Assembly: GCF_001610835.1 (NCBI RefSeq)
Contig: NZ_CP011270.1
Span: forward strand, 1,488,001-1,552,000
DNA length: 64,000 bases
Origin: Planctomyces sp. SH-PL14
Lineage (GTDB): Bacteria > Planctomycetota > Planctomycetia > Planctomycetales > Planctomycetaceae
Direction: 5' to 3'
Shown here one piece after another: positions 45,032-54,000 of the stretch. Positions within the stretch are counted from its first letter, which is position 1. Each line of letters starts with the position of its first letter. Under the pieces are notes generated by a model. It saw only the letters and a list, made by a program, of their open reading frames with translations, ran no database searches and was not told where the DNA came from. Made by a program: the position numbers and the translations under genes.

Positions 45032-46077
45032 CACGGCCGGTGGAACATCGTCCGATGAACGCGGTCCGATCGAAACCGGTCGGACGAGGAATCTCTCCGT
45101 CGACCGTGCCCGCTCCCCGCTACACCACCGAGCAGATCCTGGCCGCGCGGGGAGACCGGAACGATGTCGCGGCCGACCGCCCCTATGCGTTCTTGGTCGA
45201 GCGGGAACGGGCGGCAAGTGGCGACATTGTCGACGTCGCGACGCTGTTCCTGACGAACCGCGAGTGCCCGTTCCACTGCCTGATGTGCGACCTGTGGAAG
45301 AACACGACGCAGGAGTCCGTTCCCCCGGGCGCCATCCCGGCCCAGATTGACCATGCTCTCTCGCGTCTCCCGCCCACGCGACACATCAAGCTCTACAACA
45401 GCGGCAACTTCTTCGACCCGAAGGCCATCCCCCACGAGGATCACGCGGCGATCGCCGACCAGGTCCGCCGCTTCGATCACGTGATCGTCGAGAACCATCC
45501 GCGGCTTGTCGGCGACGAGGTCCTGCGTTTCCGCGACCGGATCGCGCCGGCCACGTTCGAGGTCGCGATGGGACTCGAAACGATCCACCCCGAAGTGCTG
45601 CCCGCCTTGAACAAGGGGATGACGCTCGACGACTTCGATCGGGCGGCGGAGTTTCTCCGATCGAACGGGATCGCGGTCCGGGCCTTCATCCTGCTGCGAC
45701 CGCCATTTCTCTCCGACGATGAAGGGCTCGACTGGGCCCTGCGATCGATCGACCATGCGTTCGCCGTCGGCGTCAGCTGCTGCTCGGTCGTCCCGACTCG
45801 TGCCGGCAATGGCCTGCTTGAGGAACTGCAGCACCGCGGCGAGTTCGCCCCTCCGTCGCTCCAGTCGATGGAGCGCGTGCAGGCCGAAGGGATCGCCCGT
45901 GGCCTGCGGCTCCGACCGGAGGATGCCCGAGTGTTCCTCGACACCTGGGACCTGGAGCGGTTTGCTCCCTGCCCACAGTGCCGCGACGCGCGGCGGGCCC
46001 GGCTGGAGACCATGAACCGGGAGCAGGTTGTCCTTCCTTCCGTGTCGTGTCCTGGCGACTGTCTCCTCCACTCCTGA
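45028..46077 (+). CDS. radical SAM enzyme
   Basis: This 349-aa radical SAM protein binds its [4Fe-4S] cluster by C80-x3-C84-x2-C87 in NRECPFHCLMCDLWKNTT, close to the canonical CxxxCxxC. The TIM-barrel continues with IKLYNSGNFFDP (SAM-binding GGE-like position) and VAMGLETIHPEVLPALNKGMT. Further cysteines near the C-terminus (CPQC and CPGDC) could hold a second metal centre. The overall pattern resembles the Elp3-like/archaeosine RaSEA-type group (TIGR01210), but the substrate is not predictable. The GTG start overlaps the preceding stop by 4 nt and the FAD gene follows after 9 bp, so all three should be co-expressed. Confidence 0.87.
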   Translation: MTRPVEHRPMNAVRSKPVGRGISPSTVPAPRYTTEQILAARGDRNDVAADRPYAFLVERERAASGDIVDVATLFLTNRECPFHCLMCDLWKNTTQESVPPGAIPAQIDHALSRLPPTRHIKLYNSGNFFDPKAIPHEDHAAIADQVRRFDHVIVENHPRLVGDEVLRFRDRIAPATFEVAMGLETIHPEVLPALNKGMTLDDFDRAAEFLRSNGIAVRAFILLRPPFLSDDEGLDWALRSIDHAFAVGVSCCSVVPTRAGNGLLEELQHRGEFAPPSLQSMERVQAEGIARGLRLRPEDARVFLDTWDLERFAPCPQCRDARRARLETMNREQVVLPSVSCPGDCLLHS

Positions 46078-46086
46078 AACCTGTCG

Positions 46087-47619
46087 ATGACACCGGAACC
46101 GTTCGATATCGCGATCCTCGGCGGCGGCTTCGGCGGAACGATCACCGCCCTCGTCCTGCACCGGCTGGGCTTCCGCGTGATCGTGATCGACCGCGGCGTT
46201 CATCCGCGGTTCGCGATCGGTGAGTCCTCGACCCCGATCGCGGACCTGGTCCTCCGCGATCTGGCGATCCGGTACGACCTCCCGCGGCTGCTGCCCCTCG
46301 TCAAGTACGGAACCTGGAAGGCGGCCTACCCGGACGTGACGTGCGGCCTCAAGCGCGGGTTCTCGTACTATGAACAGCCCCAGGGGGAGCGGTTCGCGCC
46401 GCGGGAGGATCACGCGAACGAACTGCTCGTCGCGGCCAGCCACGACAATGCCCGGTCCGACACCCACTGGTTCCGGGCCGACGTTGACGCCTTCCTGGCC
46501 CGCGAGGTGACCGACGCCGGCATTCCGTACCTCGACCGGACCGAGGTGACGATCGGAGCCACGGGACCATGGCTCCTGATGGCCCGCCGCATCGGCGAAA
46601 TGAGACCGATCACGGCGCAGTTCCTGATCGACGGAACCGGAGATGCGGGAGTCCTCAAGGGCTATCTCGGGCTCCGCGATCAGGCGGAGCGGCTCAAGAC
46701 GCACTCACGGGCGCTGTTCGCACACTTTGCCGGTGTGAAACGGTGGGGGCCGCTCATCGAGGAACGGGGCGCGAACGTCACCGACCATCCGTTCCCGACC
46801 GACGACGCCGCCCAGCACATGGTCCTGCCGCGGGGATGGATGTGGCAGCTCCGGTTCGATACCGACGTCACGAGCCTGGGGTTCATGCTCGACACGCGGC
46901 ACGACCCGCTCGACACGTCCCTCTCCCCCTCCGAGGAATGGGAGGAATGGCTCCGCCGCTTCCCGTCGATCGCCGACCAGCTTGCAGGGGCGGCGCTCGT
47001 CGATCCTCCCGGCGGACTGCGGCGGACGGGACGGATCCAGCGGTGGATTGATCGGGCCGCGGGGCCCGACTGGGCGCTGCTGCCCCACAGTGCGGGGTTT
47101 ATTGATCCGCTCAACAGCACCGGGATCGCTCACACGCTCTGCGGGATCGAGAAGCTGGCCCTCGCCTTCGAAAGATCGTTCGGCAAACCGGCGCTCGCCG
47201 ATGAGATGGCGACGTACGCCGAAGCGGTCTCCCGCGAGATCGAGCTCATCGACGAACTGATCTCCGGCTGCTTCGACGCCATGCCGCACTTCCCCGCATT
47301 CGTCACGTGGTCGATGGTCTACTTCGCCGTTGTCACCAGTTACGAGCATGGCCGTTCGATGGGGGAGATCCCTCCCGGCACGCCGTTCCTCGGCGCCGAC
47401 TCGGAAGCGCGGTGGAGCATGGTCCGAGGCGCTCGCCAAAAACTGATGGACCGGCTCTCTCGCATCGAAGACAAAGCGAGCGAATCATCAGCGCGCTCAG
47501 AAGCCGACGCATGGTTGAGTGAACATGTCTGCCAGGCGATCGCCCCTTACAACATCGCCGGGCTCTGCAATCCGCAGGTCAAGAACATGTATCGATATAC
47601 GGCGGCCGACAAAGGGTGA
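46087..47619 (+). CDS. flavin-dependent halogenase-like oxidoreductase
   Basis: This 510-aa FAD protein begins with a dinucleotide-binding motif (IAILGGGFGGTITALVL), followed by the halogenase-family GESSTP motif and a late FAD motif (AGFIDPLNSTGIAHTLCG). True flavin-dependent halogenases carry WxWxIP. Here the aligned segment reads RGWMWQLRFDTD, keeping both Trp residues but not Ile-Pro. It may be a halogenase with altered specificity or a dehydrogenase/monooxygenase of the same superfamily. It is the third gene of the ligase-radical SAM-FAD cluster; together these suggest modification of a small molecule or peptide. No partner flavin reductase is seen nearby. Confidence 0.85.
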   Translation: MTPEPFDIAILGGGFGGTITALVLHRLGFRVIVIDRGVHPRFAIGESSTPIADLVLRDLAIRYDLPRLLPLVKYGTWKAAYPDVTCGLKRGFSYYEQPQGERFAPREDHANELLVAASHDNARSDTHWFRADVDAFLAREVTDAGIPYLDRTEVTIGATGPWLLMARRIGEMRPITAQFLIDGTGDAGVLKGYLGLRDQAERLKTHSRALFAHFAGVKRWGPLIEERGANVTDHPFPTDDAAQHMVLPRGWMWQLRFDTDVTSLGFMLDTRHDPLDTSLSPSEEWEEWLRRFPSIADQLAGAALVDPPGGLRRTGRIQRWIDRAAGPDWALLPHSAGFIDPLNSTGIAHTLCGIEKLALAFERSFGKPALADEMATYAEAVSREIELIDELISGCFDAMPHFPAFVTWSMVYFAVVTSYEHGRSMGEIPPGTPFLGADSEARWSMVRGARQKLMDRLSRIEDKASESSARSEADAWLSEHVCQAIAPYNIAGLCNPQVKNMYRYTAADKG

Positions 47620-47808
47620 CTAGCGCGCGAACCACGTCCTTTCTTGAGAATTTGCGAGCCGATTTGATCCGCCGCCCCTGACGCCCCGTTTATGGCGAGA
47701 TCGTTTTTTTCGGGCCATCGAAGGATCGAACGGGATGAAAAGGAATTCGGGGCCGCGGCGTGACTGGTGCCGCCCCCTTCTCGCGATCTCCAGTCGCACG
47801 AGTCGATC

Positions 47809-48651
47809 ATGAGGGTGGAATTTCTGGGAGCGGCGTTTCTGGACGAGGCGAGCGGCCGAGGACTGGCCGGCGTCGCCGGGGTGCTGGCGGGGAGTCTGAT
47901 CACCTGGGCGGTCGCCCAATGGAAGCGGCGTAAGGAGCGGCAGTCGGTCCTCTCGGGGAACGCGCGGGACTCGGTCGTCATTGCGCAGCACATCGTGGAG
48001 TCGGAGGAGCGCGAGTTCCCCGACGGCACGAAGCGTCGCGTCGCACGGACCATGCGGATCCGCTCGCTCGGTCAGGAGCGGTTGTCGGCGGTCATTCCCA
48101 ACGGTCACCTGGCATCGATCTTCTCGGAACGTTCGGAAGAAGTGACGATGTCCGATCCCCTGATCTCGATGGACGGGGTCGAGGGGACGTTCCTCCTCGA
48201 AACGCTGACGAACTTTGTCTGCGACCGGATCGGCAACGAGCCGTTCGATCACGACCAGTACGTCATGACTCCCTGCTGCGAACCGGCCGAGCTCGCCCAG
48301 CATCAGCCGATCACGATCCTGCTGGTCTCCCGTTCCGACCTCGAGCTGTTCGAGTCGTTCGAGACCTGCCGGGAGGTGCAGGTGGAGCACAGCTCGGACG
48401 GCGCGCGGATCCTGACGCTGATGACGATGGCGAGCCAGTTCCGCGAAGAGCAGAAGGTGATCCGGCAGCGCCGCGCCGAGGGAGAGAGTGTCCGCTTCGC
48501 CGAGACGATGTACCTCCTGGACCTGGCGCTCGACCGCCGGGCCGCGTCGTTCCCGTCGAAGTCGGTCCAGTGGCAGCGGTACGAGGCCCTTCTTCCGGCG
48601 ACCGCGTCGCCCGATCGTTCCGCCGTGTCGGCCGAGCCAGTGGCCATCTGA
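47809..48651 (+). CDS. conserved-looking hypothetical membrane-anchored protein
   Basis: I do not recognise this 280-aa protein. A hydrophobic stretch near residues 19-36 (LAGVAGVLAGSLITWAVA) followed by a basic WKRRKERQ suggests one membrane anchor with a cytoplasmic body of about 240 residues. The body is a mix of strands and helices with a CCEP motif near 165. The ATG at 47809 was chosen because it begins just before the anchor; the frame remains open slightly upstream. A strong terminator-like hairpin lies 35 bp after the stop. The 190 bp upstream contain nothing clear. Confidence 0.75.
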   Translation: MRVEFLGAAFLDEASGRGLAGVAGVLAGSLITWAVAQWKRRKERQSVLSGNARDSVVIAQHIVESEEREFPDGTKRRVARTMRIRSLGQERLSAVIPNGHLASIFSERSEEVTMSDPLISMDGVEGTFLLETLTNFVCDRIGNEPFDHDQYVMTPCCEPAELAQHQPITILLVSRSDLELFESFETCREVQVEHSSDGARILTLMTMASQFREEQKVIRQRRAEGESVRFAETMYLLDLALDRRAASFPSKSVQWQRYEALLPATASPDRSAVSAEPVAI

Positions 48652-48685
48652 CGGCCGAGGGATCGGAAGCGGGATCGGTGGTCAG

Positions 48686-48723
48686 CCCCGGCGTTCGGCC
48701 TTATTCTCGAACGCCGGGGTCTT
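48686..48723 (+). terminator. intrinsic terminator
   Basis: A perfect 12-bp stem, CCCCGGCGTTCG/CGAACGCCGGGG, with a 10-nt loop is followed by TCTTTCC. It ends transcription of the hypothetical membrane protein gene. Confidence 0.85.
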
Positions 48724-48760
48724 TCCTCCCCGTGGCTGTCCTTACCTCATCGTGGCTCCG

Positions 48761-49672
48761 ATGTTTCCCAAGCTCACCGGCCTGATTGCCGCCACCCACA
48801 CCCCGTTTCATGACGACCGCTCGCTCAACCTGGACGTGATCCCGCGACAGGCGGAGCACCTCGCCGCGGCGGGAGTCTCGGCAGTCTTTATCTCCGGGAC
48901 GACCGGCGAGTCTCACTCGCTGACGGTCGAGGAGCGTCTTGCCCTCACGCGGCGATGGACGGAGGTGGTCCGCGGCACGCCTCTGAAACTCATCGTTCAC
49001 GTCGGGCATAACTGCCAGGCGGACGCGACGGTGCTCGCCGGCGCGGCCGGCGAAGCGGATGCGATCGCGTCCCTGGCGCCGTCGTTCTTCAAGCCGAAGA
49101 ATGTCGACGAACTGGTCCGCTACCTGGAGCCGCTCGCCCGCGCGGCGTCCGACATCCCCTTCTACTACTACGACATTCCTTCGATGACCTCCGTGACGCT
49201 CCCGGTCACGACGTTCCTCGAAGCGGCCCCGGCGCGGATTCCGAATCTGGCGGGAGTGAAGTACACAAACGCCGACCTGATCCAGCTTCAGGAGTGCTTC
49301 GCGGCGGCGGGGGGGAAATTCGACATCCTGTTCGGGATCGACGAAATCCTGCTCGCCTCGCTGGCCTTCGGAGCCCGGGGTGCGGTCGGGAGCAGCTACA
49401 ACTTTGCCGCACCGATCTATCGGAAGGTCATGGCCGCGTTCGAAGCGGGGGATTGGACGATGGCGCGGAAGGAGCAGGCGCGGGCGGTCGCGCTGATCCG
49501 CCTGCTGGTCCGCTATGACTACCTGCCGGCGGCGAAGTTCGTGATGTCGCTTCTCGGCGTTCCCGTCGGGCCGGCCCGCTCGCCGCTTCCCGACCTGGGA
49601 CAGGAGGCGAAGACCCGGCTGGAGCGGGAGCTGCACGAAACGGGACTGTGGGACGCGCTGCGGGCCTCCTGA
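48761..49672 (+). CDS. nanA: N-acetylneuraminate lyase-like DapA-family aldolase
   Basis: This 303-aa TIM-barrel Schiff-base aldolase has its lysine at Lys167 in AGVKYTNADL and the catalytic tyrosine in FYYYDIPSMTSV (about 135-137). The substrate carboxylate loop is SGTTGESHSLTVEER. GVKYTN and the later FGIDEILLASLAFGARGAVGSSYN resemble animal-type sialic acid lyases (NPL) more than DapA, so cleavage of N-acetylneuraminate to pyruvate and N-acetylmannosamine is the best guess. No other sialic acid genes are adjacent, so a related 2-keto acid substrate is possible. The 272 bp downstream (49673-49944) show an imperfect hairpin around 49717-49770 and no gene. Confidence 0.8.
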   Translation: MFPKLTGLIAATHTPFHDDRSLNLDVIPRQAEHLAAAGVSAVFISGTTGESHSLTVEERLALTRRWTEVVRGTPLKLIVHVGHNCQADATVLAGAAGEADAIASLAPSFFKPKNVDELVRYLEPLARAASDIPFYYYDIPSMTSVTLPVTTFLEAAPARIPNLAGVKYTNADLIQLQECFAAAGGKFDILFGIDEILLASLAFGARGAVGSSYNFAAPIYRKVMAAFEAGDWTMARKEQARAVALIRLLVRYDYLPAAKFVMSLLGVPVGPARSPLPDLGQEAKTRLERELHETGLWDALRAS

Positions 49673-49944
49673 GACGCGTGGATCGCGCGAGTCGCGGCGG
49701 TCGACCAGAAGAGACGGGCGTGTCGGTCGAGACCTCGCGGACAAGACCGCATCGCCCCGACACGTCTCCCGCGCCGGCATAAGCGTTACGATCCGCATCG
49801 TCCTCCCGATCGGAATTCACCGCAGGGAGAATGGTGTCTTTGGGCAACATGTAGCGGCCGAATTCACGACACGGTGTAAGTTTTTGCATCAACGTCACAA
49901 CCGGCCCCGATGCTCGACAGAACCTTTCCGCCCGAAGCGGGACT

Positions 49945-50730
49945 GTGCCGAGCCGGGACGGAGGCGATGTCAAAGGCTGCTCAGTGTCCGTGTCCCACGC
50001 TTCCGCTCTTTCGTCGGCGATCGCCGATGCTCTCGAATACCACCCGTCGCCCTCCTCGCCCCTTCCCCCAGTCTCAACCAGGCCGGCCTCCCGCGGGACC
50101 TGGACTCCTGCCCGGGAACACATCTGGGCCGGAGTGTGGGTTGTCTGCGTCGTCGCGGGTCTGGGCGGGATCCTCAGTTATGAGATGACTCCCGCGGAGT
50201 CCGGGAACTCGGCTTCCCACTGGCCGGCCGCGACTTCGATCCCGCTGGCGGCCGACCGTCTCACGCTGGTGATGTTCGTCCACCCCCGCTGCCCGTGCAC
50301 CCGCGCCAGTCTCACCGAGCTGTCGTCCGTCCTGCAGCGGTCCGACCAGCCTGTTTCCGCCCATGCCGTCATCCTCCGGCCCGACCAGGTCGACCAGACG
50401 TGGGGTAACGGTGCGATCCGCGATCAGGTCGGCGCGATTCCCGGCCTCGCGGCGCGGGAGGATGCCGGGGGAACGGAGCACCGCACCTTCGGAGCCCGGA
50501 CGTCGGGCGAAGTCTTCGTCTTCCGTCCTTCCGGCGAACTCCTCTTTCACGGCGGAGTCACGGCGGGACGCGGGCACGCCGGGCCGAACGCCGGCACCCA
50601 GGCCCTCGACAACCTCCTGATCGGGCTCGCCCCGCGAGTCCGGCAGACGCCGGTCTACGGATGCGGCCTCGAATGCCGAGCGTCGCGAACCGCGCACGCT
50701 GACCTCCTCCCGAACGGAGCGACGCGATGA
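49945..50730 (+). CDS. RedB-like membrane-anchored thioredoxin-fold protein
   Basis: This 261-aa protein has one membrane helix (about 61-79, [19 protein letters not shown]) and a thioredoxin-like domain (about 95-220) with the motif [16 protein letters not shown], where CPC replaces the usual CxxC. The latter half includes [24 protein letters not shown], typical of the fold. This resembles proteins annotated RedB, whose function is unknown to me. The start is GTG, and the first 55 residues are low-complexity, so a later start is possible. Its stop overlaps the sensor kinase start (ATGA), which suggests it acts with that kinase, perhaps passing on periplasmic redox or metal state. Confidence 0.75.
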   Translation: MPSRDGGDVKGCSVSVSHASALSSAIADALEYHPSPSSPLPPVSTRPASRGTWTPAREHIWAGVWVVCVVAGLGGILSYEMTPAESGNSASHWPAATSIPLAADRLTLVMFVHPRCPCTRASLTELSSVLQRSDQPVSAHAVILRPDQVDQTWGNGAIRDQVGAIPGLAAREDAGGTEHRTFGARTSGEVFVFRPSGELLFHGGVTAGRGHAGPNAGTQALDNLLIGLAPRVRQTPVYGCGLECRASRTAHADLLPNGATR

Positions 50731-52928
50731 AGAGCGACTTTCCTCCTGAGATCCTCCGGCCGCGGGCCCGTTCCGCTTACCTCGTGTATCGTGAGCGGAT
50801 CCACCGCCGGACCGACCGGATGTTCGCCGTCCTGCTCCTCCTGGAGTGGGCGGGGGCGGTCATCTGGGCGCTGCTCGCCTCGCCGCGGACGTGGTCCGGG
50901 ACGGAGAGCGCGATCCATCCGCACGTCGTCATGGCAGTCGTGGGTGGCGGCCTCCTCTGCAGTCTGCCGGTCCCCCTGGCGTGGTTCCGTCCCGGCCAGG
51001 CGGTGACGCGGTACTGCATCGCGGTCGCCCAGATCCTCTTTTCGTCGCTGCTGATTCATATCAGCGGCGGGCGGCTCGAGACGCACTTTCACATCTTCGG
51101 ATCGCTGGCGTTCCTGGCGGCGTACCGGGACTGGGGGCTCCTGATTCCCCCCACGATCATCACCGCCCTCGACCACTTCGTGCGGGGCTGGTTCTGGCCG
51201 GAAAGCATCTATGGAATCTCGTCCGCCAGCCACTGGCGGTGGATGGAGCACGCCGCGTGGGTGCTGTTCGAAGACATCTTCCTCGTGATCTCGATCCTGC
51301 AGAGCCGCCAGGAACTCCAGCTGCTCTCCGAGCAGTCGGCCGAACGGGAACTGCACCAGGAGCGTCTGGAACAGATCGTCGCGTCCCGCACGGAAGAGCT
51401 GCGGGGGGCCAAGGAGGAGGCGGAAGCGGCCAGCCGGGCGAAGTCCACGTTCCTGGCCAACATGTCGCATGAGATCCGGACCCCGATTACGGCGATCACC
51501 GGCTACTCGGAGCTGCTGCTCGATCCCGCGCACGCCGACGACGACCGGGCGGAGTCGCTGCAGATCATCCGCCGCAGCTCCCGGCACCTCGTCGACATCA
51601 TCAACGACATCCTCGACATCAGCAAAATCGAGGCGGGAAAGATGTCGGTCGAGCGGATCCCCGTCGCCGTCCCGAACATCGCCAGCGACGTCGTGTCGCT
51701 GATGCGGCCCACCGCGATCACCAAGGGGCTCTCGCTGCGGCTGAGCTTCGGCGGCCCGGTCCCGCGGAAGATCCAGTGCGATCCGGTCCGGCTCCGGCAG
51801 ATCCTCGTCAACCTCGTCGGCAACGCCGTCAAGTTCACCGAGCAGGGGCAGATCCATCTCAAGCTCTCGACGCACGTCGAAGAGAACCAGGGCTGGCTCC
51901 GGTTCGAGGTCCTGGACACCGGCATCGGCATGACGCCGGCCCAGCTCGGCCGGATCTTCCAGCCGTTCACCCAGGCGGACGAATCGACGACGCGGCAGTT
52001 CGGAGGCTCGGGACTGGGGCTGGCCATCTCGAAGCGTCTGTCGGAACTCCTGGGGGGGCGCCTGACAGTCGACTCCGTCGCCGGACTGGGAAGCCGGTTC
52101 CAGGTCGAAATCCCCATCGGACCGGCTGCGGAGCTCGACCTGGTCGATGCCGAGAGCGAAACGGGGCTGCTCGTCTCCGAACCGGCCGCCGTCACGAACA
52201 CGATCCGGCTGAAGGCCCGGATCCTGCTGGCCGAGGACGGCCCGGAAAACCAGAAGCTGATCTCGCTCCATCTCCGCAAGGCGGGAGCGGAGGTCGTGAT
52301 CGCGGAGAACGGACGGGTGGCGGTGTCGCTCGCCTCGTCCCAGCCGTTCGACCTGATCCTGATGGATATGCAGATGCCCGAGATGGACGGGTACGCCGCG
52401 ACTCGGGAACTCAGAAACCGCGACGTGGCCCTCCCGATCATCGCGCTCACCGCCCATGCGATGGCCGAGGACCGCAAACGGTGCCTCGACGCCGGATGCA
52501 CCGACTACCTGACGAAGCCGATCGACCGCCAGACGCTGCTCGCCACGCTCGCCCGGCATCTCCCGGCGGAGGCGACGGAAGAGGCGGCGCCGGTCCTGCT
52601 GATGAGCTCGTACGCCGACGACCCGGACATGCTCGAAGTCATCGAGGAGTTCGTCGAGTCGCTGCCGGCGAAGGTCACCCTGCTGCGGCGGCTGCTCGAC
52701 CGGGAAGAGACCGCCGAGCTGCAGCGGGTCCTGCACCAGGTCAAGGGGGCTGGTGGGGGCTACGGCTTCGCGATGATCACGGCCCGCGCGGACGCGGCCG
52801 GAACAGTGCTCAAGGAGGGGAAGGAGATGACCCAGGTCCGGCAATCCGTCGAGGAGCTGATCGGCGTCATGGAATCGGTCGACGGCTATGTCTTGTCCGG
52901 AGAACGGGAGGTCGCGCATGTCGGTTAG
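50727..52928 (+). CDS. hybrid sensor histidine kinase (TM-HisKA-HATPase-REC-HPt)
   Basis: This 733-aa kinase has about five N-terminal membrane helices (about 30-195), including the His-rich segment [23 protein letters not shown], which lies in or near the membrane and could bind metal or haem. A short coiled coil (about 195-240) leads to HisKA with phospho-acceptor His248 in [10 protein letters not shown]. HATPase follows (N, G1, F and G2 boxes such as DTGIGM and [10 protein letters not shown]), then a receiver with the Asp near 547 in [13 protein letters not shown], and a C-terminal HPt domain (His near 670 in [12 protein letters not shown]). It overlaps the RedB-like gene and the next gene (response regulator/diguanylate cyclase), giving a complete phosphorelay in one operon. 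Confidence 0.93.
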   Translation: MKSDFPPEILRPRARSAYLVYRERIHRRTDRMFAVLLLLEWAGAVIWALLASPRTWSGTESAIHPHVVMAVVGGGLLCSLPVPLAWFRPGQAVTRYCIAVAQILFSSLLIHISGGRLETHFHIFGSLAFLAAYRDWGLLIPPTIITALDHFVRGWFWPESIYGISSASHWRWMEHAAWVLFEDIFLVISILQSRQELQLLSEQSAERELHQERLEQIVASRTEELRGAKEEAEAASRAKSTFLANMSHEIRTPITAITGYSELLLDPAHADDDRAESLQIIRRSSRHLVDIINDILDISKIEAGKMSVERIPVAVPNIASDVVSLMRPTAITKGLSLRLSFGGPVPRKIQCDPVRLRQILVNLVGNAVKFTEQGQIHLKLSTHVEENQGWLRFEVLDTGIGMTPAQLGRIFQPFTQADESTTRQFGGSGLGLAISKRLSELLGGRLTVDSVAGLGSRFQVEIPIGPAAELDLVDAESETGLLVSEPAAVTNTIRLKARILLAEDGPENQKLISLHLRKAGAEVVIAENGRVAVSLASSQPFDLILMDMQMPEMDGYAATRELRNRDVALPIIALTAHAMAEDRKRCLDAGCTDYLTKPIDRQTLLATLARHLPAEATEEAAPVLLMSSYADDPDMLEVIEEFVESLPAKVTLLRRLLDREETAELQRVLHQVKGAGGGYGFAMITARADAAGTVLKEGKEMTQVRQSVEELIGVMESVDGYVLSGEREVAHVG

Positions 52929-53865
52929 CAACATTCTCATCATCGATGACTCGCCGGAGATTCACGCCCTGGTGCGGGTCCGTCTCAAGAACGAGCCGGT
53001 AGCGATCCATTCCGCGTTCAACGGAGCGAGCGGAGTCGAGCTGGCGCAGGCCCTCGGCGTCGACCTGATTCTCCTCGACGTCGAGATGCCCGAGCAGGAC
53101 GGCTTCGAAGTCTGTTCAATCCTCAAGAACCACGCGGCGACGCGAGACGTTCCGATCATCTTCCTGACGGGCTCGGGCTCGACCCAGGACAAGATCCGCG
53201 GGCTCGAGTTGGGAGCGACCGACTACGTCACCAAGCCGTTCGACCCGGCGGAACTGCGGGCCCGGGTGCGGGCCTCGCTCCGGACCCGGCACCTGATGGA
53301 CCTTCTGGCCAAGCGGGCGATGATCGACGGCCTGACCGGCCTCCACAACCGCTTCTACCTGGACGCCCAGCTGACGCTGGCGCTCACGGCGGCCCGACGG
53401 TCCGGCGAGCCGCTCTCCTGCGTCATGGCGGACGTCGACTACTTCAAGCGGATCAACGACGAGTGCGGCCACCAGTTCGGGGATGATGTCCTCCGGAAGA
53501 TCGGTTCGATCCTGACCGACGTAAGCCGTGACGGGGACATCGTCTGCCGCTACGGCGGCGAGGAGTTCACGATCCTGATGCCGAACACGTCGCTGCGGGT
53601 CGCCATCGCCGCCACGGAACGGCTGCGGCGGGCGATCGAGACGACCGAATTCTGGTTCCACGACCGCCGCGTGCCGGTGACGTGCAGCTTCGGGGTTGCC
53701 CGGCTGGGCGAAACGATCCCCCCCACGGTGATCGAGCTGGCGGACCAGGCCCTGTACCGCGCGAAGCGGGGGGGCCGCAACCAGGTCCAGATGTGTCTCC
53801 TGAACGATCCCGACGCGGAAGTCGAGGTGGCTCCGGAGGCAACGGCGGACCTGTCGCCGCTCTGA
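52918..53865 (+). CDS. response regulator with diguanylate cyclase (REC-GGDEF)
   Basis: This 315-aa PleD-like output protein has a receiver domain (1-~120) with IIDDSPE and the phospho-Asp in [13 protein letters not shown], then a GGDEF domain with an intact active site YGGEEF (about 212-217) and the allosteric I-site RDGD five residues earlier. It should make cyclic-di-GMP when phosphorylated, with product inhibition. The ATG at 52918 has GGGAGG upstream and lies inside the kinase gene's end (11-nt overlap). It is the terminal gene of the RedB-kinase-cyclase operon, linking the membrane signal to c-di-GMP. Confidence 0.95.
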   Translation: MSVSNILIIDDSPEIHALVRVRLKNEPVAIHSAFNGASGVELAQALGVDLILLDVEMPEQDGFEVCSILKNHAATRDVPIIFLTGSGSTQDKIRGLELGATDYVTKPFDPAELRARVRASLRTRHLMDLLAKRAMIDGLTGLHNRFYLDAQLTLALTAARRSGEPLSCVMADVDYFKRINDECGHQFGDDVLRKIGSILTDVSRDGDIVCRYGGEEFTILMPNTSLRVAIAATERLRRAIETTEFWFHDRRVPVTCSFGVARLGETIPPTVIELADQALYRAKRGGRNQVQMCLLNDPDAEVEVAPEATADLSPL

Positions 53866-53935
53866 TTCGCCGAACCGGTCGTCGACCCGCACTCCGCCGT
53901 GTCTTCTGCCGCCTCGCGAAAAAGTTCTCCGACCC

Positions 53936-53962
53936 TGTCACAAATTCCCGGCCTCGTCCGTC
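53936..53962 (+). promoter_or_regulatory. ECF41-type promoter
   Basis: TGTCACA (53936-53942), exactly 16 nt, then CGTC (53959-53962) matches the published ECF41 promoter consensus TGTCACA-N16-CGTC as I remember it. It lies 38 bp before the ATG of the FAD oxidoreductase gene, whose downstream neighbour is an ECF41 sigma factor. Autoregulation of the two-gene operon is inferred. Confidence 0.8.
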
Positions 53963-54000
53963 CTTCCTGGTGAAGACCGAGACACGCCGGGAGAGATGAC

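Noticed and set aside
47620-48390. 256-codon minus-strand frame
   Set aside because: The plus-strand frame has a membrane anchor followed by a coherent body and a terminator; the minus frame has low-complexity content and runs into the FAD gene stop.
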